A stretch of DNA of 64,000 nucleotides, taken from the NCBI GenBank assembly GCA_016169945.1, contig JADLSH010000110.1:124001-188000 (forward strand), read 5' to 3'. Under the pieces are notes generated by a model. That model was not told where the DNA came from and did not search any database. It saw nothing but the letters and a program-made list of their open reading frames with translations. Position 1 is the stretch's first letter; every line of letters starts with the position of its first letter. Made by a program: the position numbers and the translations under genes. The DNA comes from Trachythela sp. YZ-2020. Lineage: Eukaryota > Cnidaria > Anthozoa > Malacalcyonacea > Clavulariidae. Below are positions 53,592-64,000 of the stretch, in pieces.

Positions 53592-56503
53592 ATGTATATA
53601 TGTCCCATTCCACCTCCTGTAGATGGTCAATCTCAACTACGTGACGGTTTACGGTTTTCATGTGTTAATGCTCGGTCGGTACGAAATAAGACTACGGAAT
53701 TAGTGGAGCATATTGTAGACTCGAATATTGATATATGTATTATTACTGAAACATGGCTAAAGGAATACGATTATGTTACTGCTGCGGCATTGTCGCCCAA
53801 TGGTTACGGTTTTAAAGGCTTTCCTAGACAGTCAAATAGAGCAGGTGGTGGAACTGGAATCATGTTTAAAAACTCATTAACTGTATCTATGGTCGAAGGG
53901 AAAGAAATGAAATCGTTTGAATATTCTGAATGGAATGTTTGCATACACAAACGTAACATTAAATTAGTGGCATTGTATCGCCCTCCATATTCAGAGGCTC
54001 ATCCAGTGTTGCCTAATATATTTTTTGAGGAGTTTTCAAATTATCTTGAGTCAATTGTCATGTCCCCTGAGTCGTTGGTAATTACAGGGGATTTCAATTT
54101 TCATCTTGACTGTGCCTCTGATAACAATGCTAATAAGTTTATTGAACTCTTAGAGACTTTTGGACTATGTCAACATGTAAATGTACCAACTCACTCCTCT
54201 GGTCGCATACTTGACCTTATTATCACGCGATCGAGCCTGGATATCAAAATAACCGAACCAACCACCACCACATTTCTCTCGGATCACTTGTTCGTAGAAT
54301 GCAAATTAGATGTCCCTCGACCTAATTTATCGGTAAAAGAACTTCGTTTTCGTAAGTTAAAACAGATAAACTTGAACTCTTTTAAAGATGATATTTTGTC
54401 GTCCGAATTATATTCTAGGACAACCTGGCAGGATATAAATGAGTTGGCTAATTGCTATGACAACACCCTTATGCTAATATTGGAAAATCATGCTCCGCTT
54501 AAATGTAAGACCATGGTTATTAGGCCCAAAATACCCTGGTTCAGTGATAACCTTAAGAAGCTCAAGCGGAAGCGAAGAAAATTGGAACGAAAAATGTTAA
54601 GAACTCGACGTTCATGTGACAAAGAAGCATATCGTATAGTGCGTGACGAGTATTCATCCCTACTGAATGAAAGTAAAATATCTTATTATGCCGACTTGAT
54701 TGATGATTGCGCAGGGGATTCGAAAAAACTTTTTCGAGTAATCAATATGATATCGAAAAAGCATCAACCTGATCTATTACCACCTCACGATGATCCCCTT
54801 GTCTTGGCTAATCAGTTTGGAGAATACTTCTGTCGGAAGATAGAACTAATTAAAACAGAAATTGACAGCATCGTTGTTGAGACCCCTGCAGTTGAACACC
54901 CACAACATGTTCCTAAACTAGAGGCTTTCTCCCCCCTTTCAGAGGAAGATGCACACAGAATTATTATGAACTCATCCAATGCCTCTTGTCAGCTAGACCC
55001 TATTCCAACATCACTTGTAAAGACGTGTTGTGATGTTCTTGTTCCAATCATTACCAAAATGGTGAATTTGTCTCTAGAAGATTGTGTCGTACCCGATAAA
55101 TGGAAAGTTGGTCTTGTTTTAAGTTGAAAAAGCAGAATCTTGACTTGGTGTTTTGTAACTTTAGACCTGTGAGTAATTTACCATTTGTCTCCAAAATTGC
55201 TGAAAAGGCAGTGCTGCCAGACATGTTAGATCATTGTTCAATTAACTCACTTATGCCATCACATCAGTCGTCCTATCGGAAATTTCACTCCACCGAGACT
55301 GCCTTGTTGAAAGTCCACAACGATATTCTCTTGAATATGGACCAACAAGAGATTACATTACTTGTTCTTTTAGATCTAAGTGCTGCGTTTGATACGATTG
55401 ACCACACTGTTCTGTTGGAAACCTTGGAATCTGACTTTGGAATAGTGGGGAATGCCCAGAATTGGATTGCTTCTTTTTTGCTCGGAAGAGAACAACGTAT
55501 TGTTATTGATCAAGTTCAATCAGAAGGTCGTGGTTTAACCTCCGGTGTTCCTCAGGGCACTTGCTTAGGACCAGTGCTATTTCTCCTCTACGCTTCAGGA
55601 ATATTTAAAATAGTTTCAAAACATCTCCCTTCCGCCCACGGCTTCGCTGACGACACCCAATTATACCTTTCATTTAAACCAACATCTTCGTCCTCCCAGT
55701 CGGATGCTATTCGACTAATGGAGGAATGCATAGCTGAAGTTCGAGCCTGGTTAATTGGACATAAGCTGTTAATTAATGATACAAAGACTGAGTTTCTGAT
55801 CATTGGTTCGAGACAGCAGCTGACTAAGGTGACCGTTAACTCTATTAATGTTGGAGAATCCATGATTATGCCGATATCATCTGTGCGCAACCTTGGTACT
55901 TGGTTCGATAATCAAATGTCAATGAGTGTCCACGTTGGAAAAGTTTGCAGCAAGGCATTTCGTAGTTTGTATAACATTCGTCAAATTCGAAAGTTTTTAA
56001 CTCCTGACTCGACGAAAACACTAATTCATGCCTTAGTCACATCACATCTTGACTACTGTAACTCTTTGTTATATGGTATACCCCAGTACCAATTTAATAG
56101 ATTACAGAGAATTTTGAACGCTGCTGCTCGAGTCGTCTGCGTAGTTCCTAAGTTTGAGCATATCTCACCAATCTTAAAGAAGCTGCATTGGTTGCCTGTT
56201 CGATATCGCGTGGAGTTTAAAATTGCTCTCATTGTTTTTAAAGTGTTACATGGGGAGGCACCCGCATACCTTGAGAACTTGCTTCGATTAAAGGACGTAG
56301 GAACTTATCGTTTAAGATCTAGTGAACAGAAACTACTCGTTGTTCCAAGAACAACTTGTAAAACATTTGGAGACCGTGCTTTTCTAAAAGCTGGTCCTGT
56401 TGTGTGGAATAGCTTGCCTCTTAATATAAGAGAAACTTCCAATGTTTCAACTTTTAAGAAACTCTTAAAGACCTTTTTGTTCACAAAGGCCTTTGATTTA
56501 TAG
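53592..56503 (+). pseudogene. LINE ORF2 (endonuclease and RT), one frameshift
   Basis: The first frame (53592-55127, 511 codons) holds the whole APE endonuclease: LRFSCVNARSVRNK (Asn), IITETWLKEYD (Glu), GGGTGIMFK, LVALYRPPYSE, LVITGDFNFHLD and FLSDHLFVECKL (Asp-His). The linker (KIPWFSDNLKKLKRKRRKLE) and the RT start follow. Near 55120 a few bases are missing (VGLVL then a stop), and the RT continues in the next frame to 56503: NFRPVSNLPFVSKIAEKAV, LVLLDLSAAFDTIDHTVLL, SGVPQGTCLGPVLF, GFADDTQLYLSF (FADD), LHWLPVRYRVEFKIALIVFK and VVWNSLPLNIRE. Sequence style fits L2/CR1. All catalytic residues are present; only this break separates it from an intact protein. Confidence 0.92.
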
Positions 56504-56690
56504 AAAGACTTGTAGTTTTTAGCAATTTTATGATATAACATTTTGGACTCCTGTAAAAGATATATATTTATACATACATTTATTTATATAGTTAGATAAC
56601 AAAAGTTGTAAGTTGTAAACTGCGCTTTAGAATATTTATAGTTTTAGCGCAATATAAATACTTTTAAATTAAATTAAATTAAATTATGTA
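53592..56690 (+). mobile_element. LINE (L2/CR1-like), nearly complete ORF2, TTAAA tail
   Basis: ORF2 starts at or near the element's preserved 5' edge and the 3' end is a (TAAAT)n tail at 56664-56686. There is no ORF1 upstream; the previous LINE ends within about 20 bp. Either this is 5'-truncated or the lineage has a single ORF. Confidence 0.85.
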
Positions 56691-56911
56691 TGCACATAGC
56701 ATAAGCATGGTATGCATACATTTGTGGCATCATGTCGCTCTAGTTTTTTACTTATGTCAACTATGCGAGTGTGTTTTTACCAATTTGATAATAATTCAGT
56801 AATTCTTTTCTTTCTCAAATATAATTTATACTAATTGCATGTAAATAGATTTTAAGCACAACGGCTCCTTGAAAAGCAGCAACAGCTGAAGGGCTACCAT
56901 TGTTAAAGAAC

Positions 56912-56944
<33 letters not shown>
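56691..56944. repeat. AAT microsatellite and flanking 3'-UTR-like sequence
   Basis: Ten or so AAT units lie at 56914-56944, preceded by GAAGGGCTACC and TTAAAGAACCA, phrases that look like the 3' end of a LINE. No protein part remains attached. Confidence 0.6.
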
Positions 56945-56946
<2 letters not shown>

Positions 56947-57790
56947 TCGGGATGATAAACGGAGTGCTTTTTCTTGATTGATTGTATTTATGTAAAGCAT
57001 TTGACATAGTTGATTACGAAATTCTTCTAAGTAAATTATCCATCTATGCCTATGGAGTTCAAATCTTATTTGAATAATAGAATGCAATACTGCAAGGTAA
57101 ACAATGCACCATCGTCCACTTGGAAAATAAGTTGTTGGGGTCCCCCGGGATCAAACCTTGGTCCCCTCTTATTCTTGTTATATGTTAATGACCTGTCGAA
57201 TTGTTTGGATAAATCATGTCCTGCAATGCATGCAGATGACACGAATCTTACAGTGCGTTCCAATAATATAAATAATTTAGAAGAAGCATTGAACAATATT
57301 CACCAGTGGCTTCTTTCAAATAAGCTGACATTAAACATTGAAAAAACCCAGAATATATGATCATTGGAACCCGTCAAAGATTGGCTAAAATCTCAAAAGA
57401 TATGAATGTGTCAATCTGCGGCAAAACATTAAAACAGATCTATTCTAAAAAGACCTTAGGTGTATTACTTGACGGCAAACTATGCTGGAATGAGCAAATC
57501 GACAACATCAGTAAAAAAGTATCAAAAGGCATTGATATGCTACGACGCGCAAAACCATTTGTTTGTAGGCCTATTGAAACTCTTACATAATTATATTTAT
57601 CAAGCTTTAGTACAACCGCGCTTTGTTTACTGCTCCATGGTTTGGGGAAACGGTCGCGAAGGTTTAAAAGAAAAGCTACAGACACTTCAAAACCGTGGCG
57701 ATACATATGAAATTCGCTCTTTTGATATTTTAAAGAAACTTTTTGATATTTCAAAAATTTTGATATTTCAAAATTTGCCATGTTCTCTTA
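56945..57790 (+). pseudogene. LINE RT palm-to-thumb fragment
   Basis: It starts inside the palm (INGVLFLD, a stop, then CKAFDIVDYEILLSKL) and continues in the next frame with FKSYLNNRMQYCKVNNA, WGPPGSNLGPLLFLLYVNDL and MHADDTNLTVRSNNINNLEE. The catalytic motif is HADD; FADD or YADD is normal. The thumb (LCWNEQIDNISKKVSKGIDM, then QPRFVYCSMVWGN) follows after another break. It ends at AT-rich repeats of GATATTTCAAA near 57770, where a minus-strand LINE abuts. Confidence 0.8.
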
Positions 57791-57799
57791 GTGTTTGTT

Positions 57800-59141
57800 T
57801 TAAAATAATCTAATTGTTTATCATAGTAGATGCGTTTGGCAATCCTTAAAGAATGATTTAATTCGTTTTTATAATTTTGTAAGAAGCCTGACTAACATCA
57901 TTTGGAGCATTTAAATATCGCTTATACAGTCTATTCTTACACCTTATAGATTTGAGAAGTCCCTTGGACAACCAAGGTTTACTCAAAGTGCATTTCTTTT
58001 TCCTGACTCTTTTTTGAGGAAAACAATTGTTGTAAATATCTCGATATTTATTTAAAAAGCTCTTATCGCTTTACCGCCTTTAGCGGATCATAAAACTCAT
58101 CTAGACTATACCAATTAAAGTTGTTTAAGGATTGCTGAAATTTAGACATATTTGCTTCATTTTTGTCTCGAAAAATCACGTATGTTTCTTCGTTCCAATC
58201 CTTTAATCGTTCTCGAGTAATACAAAATATTGGTAAATGATCTGATATGTCAGAGAGTAATAAACCGCTACATGAATAGTTCACTGAGTGGTTGGTAAAT
58301 ATGCAATCAATAAGAGTTGCAGAATGTGACGTTATTCTGGTAGGAAGCGTTATCAGAGGAAACAACATATGACTAAACATTATATCTAGAAATTCACCGG
58401 TTGGTAAATGACTATGGTGATTCAAAATATTTAAGTTGAAATCACCCATTAAATAACAGACTTTGGTTTCCTTAGAAATCATTCCCATAAGCAAGTTCAG
58501 GTTATAAATAAAATCATTTACGTTTTGGCATGGTGGCCTATAAGCAATACCTACAATTATGTTTTTCCCTTCAACATTAGTTATTTCTATGAACAATGAT
58601 TCAACACACGTTTGACTAGGGAAAACTAAATCATTACGGAGTTTGTATTCTAACTCGGTTGTTAAATATATCCGCCACCAGATCTATCAGGTCGATAGTC
58701 ATGTACAAAATTGTATCCTTCGATGTCAACGGTATGCGATGAATCTTGCAACCAGGTTTCAGAAATACCGATAACTGAGAATTTATTATTGATTGACGCA
58801 AGCAAATTTATTAAACTGGTAAAATTGCGTCTAATACTTCGAATATTTACATGAAATAAGGATAAGCCTTCGGTATACGAAGCATTTTCATATATAATTT
58901 CATCTAAACCACCCTCTGTATAATACTTACAGTTAAATGTATCAGAGAAAAAGTTAGAATCAGGATCTATATCATGCGATAAGGATAAATTTGCGTACTT
59001 GTCAAGAGATAATGGATTGAATTTTAAACAAGCGAGTCGGTCAGAGTCAAAATTCACCGGACCGTTTGACATCTCGTACATAACCAATTCAAAGCTCTCA
59101 TCGTCTAAGTGATTAAAAGATAATTCATATATATCCTGCAA
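57800..59141 (-). pseudogene. LINE ORF2 endonuclease and linker
   Basis: The first frame (59141-58662) has an acidic N-terminus, then LFHVNIRSIRRNFTSLINLL (catalytic Asn), FSVIGISETWLQD (Glu) and RSGGGYI, where a stop falls. The next frame (58596-58063) continues NIIVGIAYRPPCQN, VCYLMGDFNLNILNH and LLLSDISDHLPIFCI (Asp-His). The linker runs to 57790: KKKCTLSKPWLSKGLLKSIR and LYKRYLNAPND. All endonuclease catalytic residues are present across the break. The RT is absent. Confidence 0.85.
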
Positions 59142-59193
59142 CGAAGCGAAAAAATATAATAGACTATTAATTAAAATTTACATATCGCACAAC

Positions 59194-60382
59194 TTATCTG
59201 AATTCAGATCCTTCATTCGATCGACGAATAAATTTACTGTTAAACTCTTCAAATTCCTTCATCGTGGTAAATATATGGGTTTCTGACTGATCTTCGTCTT
59301 TCTTAAGCAAAACTTTTCCTTGCCGAGTCCAAACAAATTTGTAATGATTCTTTCTTTTCAATTCTTTGGCTTCGTTAAAGATGGCGCGGGATCCGGCGGT
59401 AAGGCTCTCATAAATATACTGCTTGGTCTGTTCTAAGTGCCGCTCTTTCAACTTAAGCTCTTGTTCTTAATTCGTCATGTCTTCTGTAAATTGTATATTT
59501 GTTCTCGTCTTTTTTTTTATGTATGTTATGTTTGTTTTCATTATTAAGGTCGGTCTTCACATGGGACTTCTCGTGTCCTGTTGACCTTACCTTCAACCAT
59601 ATATTTAGTTTTTCAAAGTTGTTTTTTCTCTAATTTAATAGTTTTAGTTCTTTCACATTTATGTATGGTTGTAAAGTTAATAAATAAATAAATAAATAAA
59701 TATTCTGATAGAAACCGATGTCCTGAGAAGTTTTTGAACTAAGATTAAGCTTTTTCTTATATATTGCATCTCGAATATCACGTCTGGTGAACTTGGCGAT
59801 GATCGTTTTATGACTTCCTTTATTTGTAGGCAAGCGATGGCTTGTCGAGATTCAGCGAGATTTAATTCCGGGACGATCAAATTTGCAACTTGCACTAAAG
59901 TTTATTAGTATTCTCGGTTGAACTTTCCGGGACTCCATGTATTTCTAACAAATCCCGTTGCAAATAACGCTTCATATTCTCGGTTTCAATATCTGTGGAA
60001 ATGTGTTGTTTCTCTAAGGCAACGACTCGATCTTGCAGCTGGGTGTTGGCTTTGCGAAGCTCTTTATTCTCGCTTTTTAGTTGATGTGTCGAAGCAGCCA
60101 ATTCATCAAACTTTGTAGCGAGAAATTCTTGACTTTGCTTTATAAAATCCAAATCAGATTTAGTTTATTTGTGAACTTCAGGAAAAGATCGTTTATTTGT
60201 TCCATTTGCAGTTTCAATCGGCGATCAAGCAGATCTTCTAGACCAGAACTGGCAGAAGGAAGGGACTTGAAGGAAGGGACTTGGCAGAAGGAAGGGACGT
60301 TGGCTTTCTCGTCCGAAACTGTGTATTCGGCAAATTCATTCTTTGACTCGTTATTTTCTGGTTTCTTCTTCTTAGGAGGCAT
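59194..60382 (-). pseudogene. LINE ORF1 with coiled coil and RRM-like/CTD layout
   Basis: It starts MPPKKKKPENNESKNEF at 60382, with a basic then polar N-terminus. Next is DRRLKLQMEQINDLFLKFTN and, in the next frame, a long coiled coil (ELAASTHQLKSENKELRKAN, QLQDRVVALEKQ) followed by LLEIHGVPESSTENTN. That phrase is the start of the RRM-like domain in L1-type ORF1 (IEIxGVPE). The RRM is spread over frames (VANLIVPELNLAESR; TIIAKFTRRDIRDAIYKKK). After an insertion the C-terminal domain reads AIFNEAKELKRKNHYKFVW, then TRQGKVLLKKDEDQS. This layout is that of L1-like trimeric RNA chaperones. It is inactive, with at least three breaks. Confidence 0.78.
59465..59703 (+). mobile_element. Short LINE 3'-end insertion with AAAT tail
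   Basis: It interrupts ORF1 of the minus-strand LINE and ends in about six AAAT units (59679-59702). The upstream 200 bp contain GGTCGGTCTTCACATGGGAC and no protein. This is the form of a severely 5'-truncated plus-strand retroposition. The left boundary is approximate. Confidence 0.6.
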
Positions 60383-60493
60383 TATTATACACCTCTACGT
60401 TTCATGCGTATAATGTAGAACACACATAAGTAAAAACTCGAACAAATTAAAATAATTTTACAAAATTTACTGGAGCTCAAAATTACACGTCTG

Positions 60494-60612
60494 TCTCAAC
60501 CGTCTGTCTCCAAATTCCCAACCGTCTGTCTCCAAATTCCCAACCGTCTGTCTCCATATTCCGTGAAGGCAGCCTGCTAGAAAAATGTGAAGGCAGCCTG
60601 CTAGAAAAATGT
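60494..60612. repeat. Two adjacent tandem repeats (23 bp x3 and ~25 bp x2)
   Basis: CAACCGTCTGTCTCCAAATT with CCC is repeated three times (60494-60562), immediately followed by two copies of TGAAGGCAGCCTGCTAGAAA with AATG (60564-60611). Confidence 0.9.
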
Positions 60613-60757
60613 CAGGAGGGGAATATATATACCCAGAATGGGATGATATGGGATCGCATCCCAAACAAAAGTCTTTGTTGGATCACAGGTACTTTCACTT
60701 GGTGTTTATGATGCTGTTGCACATTTTAACATTAGTGCAAGTGCAACAATTCAAGTA

Positions 60758-60958
60758 TTGGAGAAAATGGAAATACAACCAGGTATATTTTGCCTCGAAG
60801 AATGCAACATGGCAGATAGACGGCGGGTTAGGCATGCCAACTACAAAGCGGAAGAGAAGAATAAGAAAAGGCGAAAGATATTGAGAGGAAAACGAAAGCA
60901 AAAGGGTGATAAGAACAAAGAAAAGGAAGGGGACACTTATTTACCGGGTGGATTTTAA
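60758..60958 (+). CDS. C-terminal exon of an uncharacterised element-associated protein
   Basis: A frame ending at TAA (60956-60958) reads IQPGIFCLEECNMADRRRVR, HANYKAEEKNKKRRKILRGK and ends KEKEGDTYLPGGF. A basic KKRRKxLRG helix plus an EKEGxTYxxGGF end is a pattern I associate with the last exon of long uncharacterised proteins in cnidarian and mollusc mobile elements; that is memory, not a search. Upstream, 60609-60757 has an overlapping open frame that may be the preceding part. No start codon can be fixed. Confidence 0.4.
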   Translation: MEKMEIQPGIFCLEECNMADRRRVRHANYKAEEKNKKRRKILRGKRKQKGDKNKEKEGDTYLPGGF

Positions 60959-61489
60959 CATTTGAACAGAATTCTAATTGTTACCTAATGTGCAAGTGGA
61001 TTTGATAGCTTTGTGAGTACCCTGAACAAATGGTAAACTTTATATGCAATTTTCTCGAAATATTAATGTTGAGCATTTACCGTCACGCCAGAAAGGATAT
61101 CTCAAAACGTATTAAAGCAAAGGCTCTGAAATTTTCAGGGTGCAATAACAATGTAATATTCTATGTTTTTAAGTATGTCCTTATAATGTAACAATAGATT
61201 AATTATCAAACTTTGCGATTCCGAATAATTTCAAAAACTTTGAGAAAAACAATACCTTAAGTTTGATATTTTTCTTTAGATATCTGCAGTAATTTTTGAC
61301 TTTCAGGCATTACCAACCCTACAATCCTTTTTACAAGGAAGCCATTAAAATCACTGCTAGGGGCCAATTAGTTGGTAACCATGGTAACCATGAGTGTAAA
61401 AACTACATTTTCTTAATCAGTAACGACGTACCTTTCATATGATAACAAAACGAAAATAAACAGAGATAGAGAGCTGGTACGAGATATCA
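60959..61489. other. Intergenic sequence with no recognised gene
   Basis: AT-rich DNA between the basic C-terminal exon and the next LINE. The palindrome GGTAACCATGGTAACC lies at 61374-61390. No frame is recognised. Confidence 0.5.
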
Positions 61490-61599
61490 ACGCCAACCAC
61501 CACCTTTACATCTTTACGCTGATTGGCTGGTTTGGAATCACACCACTCGCCAGATCACGAATTAAGTAAGAGCGGTGAATCTCAACAAATTCAACTTCA

Positions 61600-63815
61600 A
61601 TATAAACTTTCCGAGAGTTTAAAAAGTGCAATAGTGATGGGAAAGTGAAATGGCTGAGCAATTCGGATAGCCTAAAAGCGTCTATGTTCGCTTTATTTGG
61701 TGATTTCGGTAAATGGAGTTCGCCTGTTGGAAGTGCCAAATCGTATCGGAATGATTTAATAACTATAATCTGGTATGCGCACAAGAAAGCACTAACTTTT
61801 CGAGGCCGATTAGGAAACTTACTAAAGAACAAATTAACGAATTAAGTATAAATAAAGAATTAGAACTTGGAAAACGCAACCATATCAATGAATCCGGAAG
61901 GCGCGATGGTAAAGCTGGTTCGTTAACCATCAACTCATACAAAGCGGAAAGTTGTCCAGGTTGCGGATGTCTCTCACTAGATATGATGGAAGTGAAGTCA
62001 GATATCAAGCGAATGAGCACAATGATAAATAATTTTTACAAATATTAATCTTCTCCGGCGAAGTACTGTTCTATCAAAAGCGCTAGTAGTGAAAATATCC
62101 GAGTGATCTCCGAGTCAAAATCAACAACACGATTCGAACTAACAGCGATGCAATAGACCAAGATCATGCCGAAATCGCCATTATCCAAAATCAACTCGGG
62201 GAGTTTGTTCAACGTGTAAATTGCTTACACAATGCAGAGGAGAATATTAATAACAACAATAACAACACTGCGGAAACCATTGTCCGAGTGGTTAATGAAA
62301 ACAAAGAGCTTATCAATACCGTCGAAACGTTACGTAAGGAGTTGAAAATATGTACGACCAGGGGCACACATTCCAAAAAGGTTTGGGGGGTGTCCATTGT
62401 TCAGGGACCGACTTTTTATATTTGTTTGACCACATCAAAACATGTATTACAAGTTAATGTAAAAATATTTGTAGGGGTGTAGAAGGATTGTTAAAAATAG
62501 GAGGCCGACTACCACGAGGGTGGTTATACCACCATGGTTGGCGACGACGGGGAAAATTTTGAAAAACTTGAGTCTGTAGATCGTCGGAAATGGCATTTTC
62601 AGAGTCTTCTCTACCTCTTTCGTTATAGGCCCTTTCATTAATATATATAAGATTTCAAACACTCTAGTTTCGAATTCAAATATTTCGCTGCAATTTTCTG
62701 TAAATGCAGTTATTTAAAGAAAACGCCCCCCAAAACGTAACCTTCAACATCATAAAGACCCAATTAGAAACTGCATTTTTACAACAGAGTTGACTTAATT
62801 TTACTCGAGAATACTGACGTGGAAATAGAACGCACAATGCGGCAGAGCAAAAGTTAGGAGGTTTTGCGCAGTCGTGTATGGCTATGTCATCTTACATTTG
62901 AGTATATTGCTTTAAGAGGAAAATATATCCCTGGGTTTTGCAATGTTGATTTCTTTTATTGACAATTTTTGTATCGTTTATTATACATTTTTTAGACAGG
63001 ATGTTTCGGACCAACTCGGACAGAATTAAGTAGTGTAATTTTACAATTTGGGGCCGACTTTTTTGAAATATGCACAAATGATGGGGAGGTGTCACCCCCC
63101 CCCCCCACACACACACCCCTTTAATGTGCGCGTCTCGTCAATTACAATGGTTGATTGTAATAACATATTAGTGGACAATTGCGTTAACCCAACACTTTGT
63201 CAACAACAGAACCTATTGTCCCAAAAATTAAACACATTAAGCAACGGACCTCAAATATCAGTCCCCTCTGATATATTATAACTGAACAATTTAATAATCA
63301 ACTAGCCAGCTCACACACTAAGTCACGATTGATAAGCACTTACAATAATACCTCTAACCGCCAATTGTGACTTCGAAGACAAAGTAAAGAGAATCTGTCT
63401 TCGTGAAAATCACACCAAACGCACAAGTCAGTAAAGTGTGACACGAAACATTCTTCAAAACCTCTATACCTACCCCATCTCGAAAATTCCAATGCAAATC
63501 CCGGGTTGATCGAACTACCTAGCTCACCCAAACAAACTGCTAACAGCGGTACTGATATGACAAATATAATCTATAACAAGAATATGCACTCCTAGCCCGC
63601 CCAGTCAAACCGAAAGCCAGTTGATTTTACAGATTTTACTGTGTTAGATGGAGACGTTTGTGAGATGGAAATAGATGTTGCTGAAGAAAAACTGGAAGCA
63701 ATCCTACCTAGTAGCCAACAAGATTCTTTTCGGAATCGCTCCCGGAAAAGACCTCCTTCAAAGGATCGTAGCGACGACTGGCTGAGTTACCTAAATTTGT
63801 TTTGGAAATAACCGA
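61600..63815 (+). pseudogene. LINE ORF1 with the same uncharacterised N-terminal domain as at 11.5 kb
   Basis: 61645-61845 reads MKWLSNSDSLKASMFALFGD then GKWSSPVGSAKSYRNDLITI and ALTFRGRLGNLLKNKL. It matches LKWLGNLDSLKE...GKWSSPGGSSKKF...LLFQGKDGYLVRN of the other LINE position by position. Then come AESCPGCGCLSLDMMEVKSD with a CxxCxC group and a coiled coil (AEIAIIQNQLGEFVQRVNCL; ETIVRVVNENKELINTVETL). After a probable insertion (62375-63120), an acidic/basic tail ends RSRKRPPSKDRSDDWLSYLN, the counterpart of the PPGWQEYLELV tail at 10085. Several frame breaks make it inactive. The domain's function is unknown; RNA binding would be a guess. Confidence 0.65.
62375..63120. mobile_element. 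Probable hAT-like insertion in LINE ORF1
   Basis: The ORF1 homology stops at about 62375 and resumes at about 63130. The left edge has AAAGGTTTGGGGGGTGTCC and the right edge, read as complement, AAAGGGGTGTG..GGGGTGACACC, a rough inverted pair with the G/C homopolymers seen in other hAT derivatives here. No target duplication was found, so the superfamily is a guess. Confidence 0.4.
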
Positions 63816-64000
63816 ATCATAAATTTTCCTAAACCCAATCACTCGTCTCTATTTTCGACGCCCTTAACATCCGATACCTTTGTTCCTATTTCTTTTCCTT
63901 CTCGCACGTCAGTTCGCAACCAAAAAACTAACATACCTATTAGAATAACTTGTAATTATAAATCCATTGCAACTCTATCTCAAGTAAAAACTACACATAG

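Larger units (their letters stand above)
57765..60395 (-). mobile_element. LINE with L1-type ORF1, minus strand, lacking RT
   Basis: It holds ORF1 (60382-59194) and the endonuclease and linker of ORF2 (59141-57790) in normal order on the minus strand. The RT half is missing; the copy ends where the opposite-strand fragment ends. A small insertion (about 59465-59700) splits ORF1. Confidence 0.8.
61490..64000 (+). mobile_element. LINE running off the right edge, ORF1 region
   Basis: Plus-strand copy related to the LINE at 7.2-11.6 kb. ORF1 parts are recognisable at 61600-62380 and 63130-63810, in the same order as in the other copy. About 745 bp near 62375-63120 look inserted. ORF2 would begin about at the window end. 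Confidence 0.7.

Noticed and set aside
53592..56503. Two separate genes with overlapping frames
   Set aside because: The two frames together form one LINE ORF2; the break falls inside the RT fingers, so a small deletion is the better explanation.
56945..59170. Twin-priming (5' inversion) of a single LINE, because an RT fragment on plus abuts an endonuclease fragment on minus
   Set aside because: In twin priming the inverted 5' part lies on the 5' side of the 3' part and the tail is at the outer end. Here the plus-strand 3' part lies to the left and its would-be tail end points into the junction.

Overview
The window is eukaryotic, AT-rich, and built almost entirely of mobile DNA. The mix suggests a marine invertebrate metazoan, most plausibly a cnidarian: several distinct non-LTR (LINE) lineages with an APE-type endonuclease and reverse transcriptase, an ISL2EU element (THAP/DDE plus SWIM/YqaJ), a Kolobok-like TTAA element, PIF/Harbinger, hAT, P-like and Tc1/mariner relatives, GT-AG introns and one actin exon. 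The assignment to Cnidaria is inference from element style, not a match. No complete host gene was found. The host-like pieces are a divergent internal actin exon (45051-45514), a damaged HIRAN-like exon (33535-33989) and an integrase-core exon (39591-40287, which could itself be mobile).

Layout. 0-5.4 kb: a 9-bp minisatellite, a small terminal-inverted-repeat (TIR) element with a telomere-like core, a 554-bp hAT derivative with an 8-bp target duplication, and a diverged inverted repeat. 5.4-12.9 kb: one large palindromic element made of TIRs, inward-facing arrays of a ~20-bp satellite and a telomere-like centre. It was later hit by four insertions: a Harbinger MITE, a 4.4-kb LINE on the minus strand, a P/hAT-like element and a mariner MITE. 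13-18.3 kb: remnants of a Harbinger relative, a LINE, a foldback element with a C2H2-like ORF, and a dead Tc1-type transposase. 19.6-23.6 kb: a TTAA-flanked element with two convergent spliced genes, one encoding a P2X7-ballast-like cysteine domain and the other a THAP protein. 23.6-29 kb: a repeat with a second copy at 34.7 kb, tandem hAT MITEs, a hairpin MITE and a LINE ORF2 broken by one extra G. 29.7-33.3 kb: an ISL2EU element with AT target duplication, broken only by in-frame TGA codons. 33.3-44.2 kb: the HIRAN-like exon, two foldback elements, a LINE carrying a TTA-flanked insertion, the integrase-core exon, and three further LINE remnants. 45 kb: the actin exon. 47-64 kb: at least six LINE copies on both strands, one interrupted by a 1.1-kb Harbinger-type element; the last runs off the right edge.

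The main scientific value is stratigraphic. Many insertions have readable target duplications (8-bp hAT, TTA/TAA Harbinger, TA mariner, TTAA Kolobok, AT ISL2EU, 9-bp foldback). In several cases an interrupted LINE frame, the opposite arm of a palindrome, or a paralogous copy in this same window supplies the empty site. The protein-coding genes mostly serve transposition: LINE ORF1/ORF2 pairs (RNA binding; nicking and reverse transcription), DDE transposases, and YqaJ or THAP accessory proteins.
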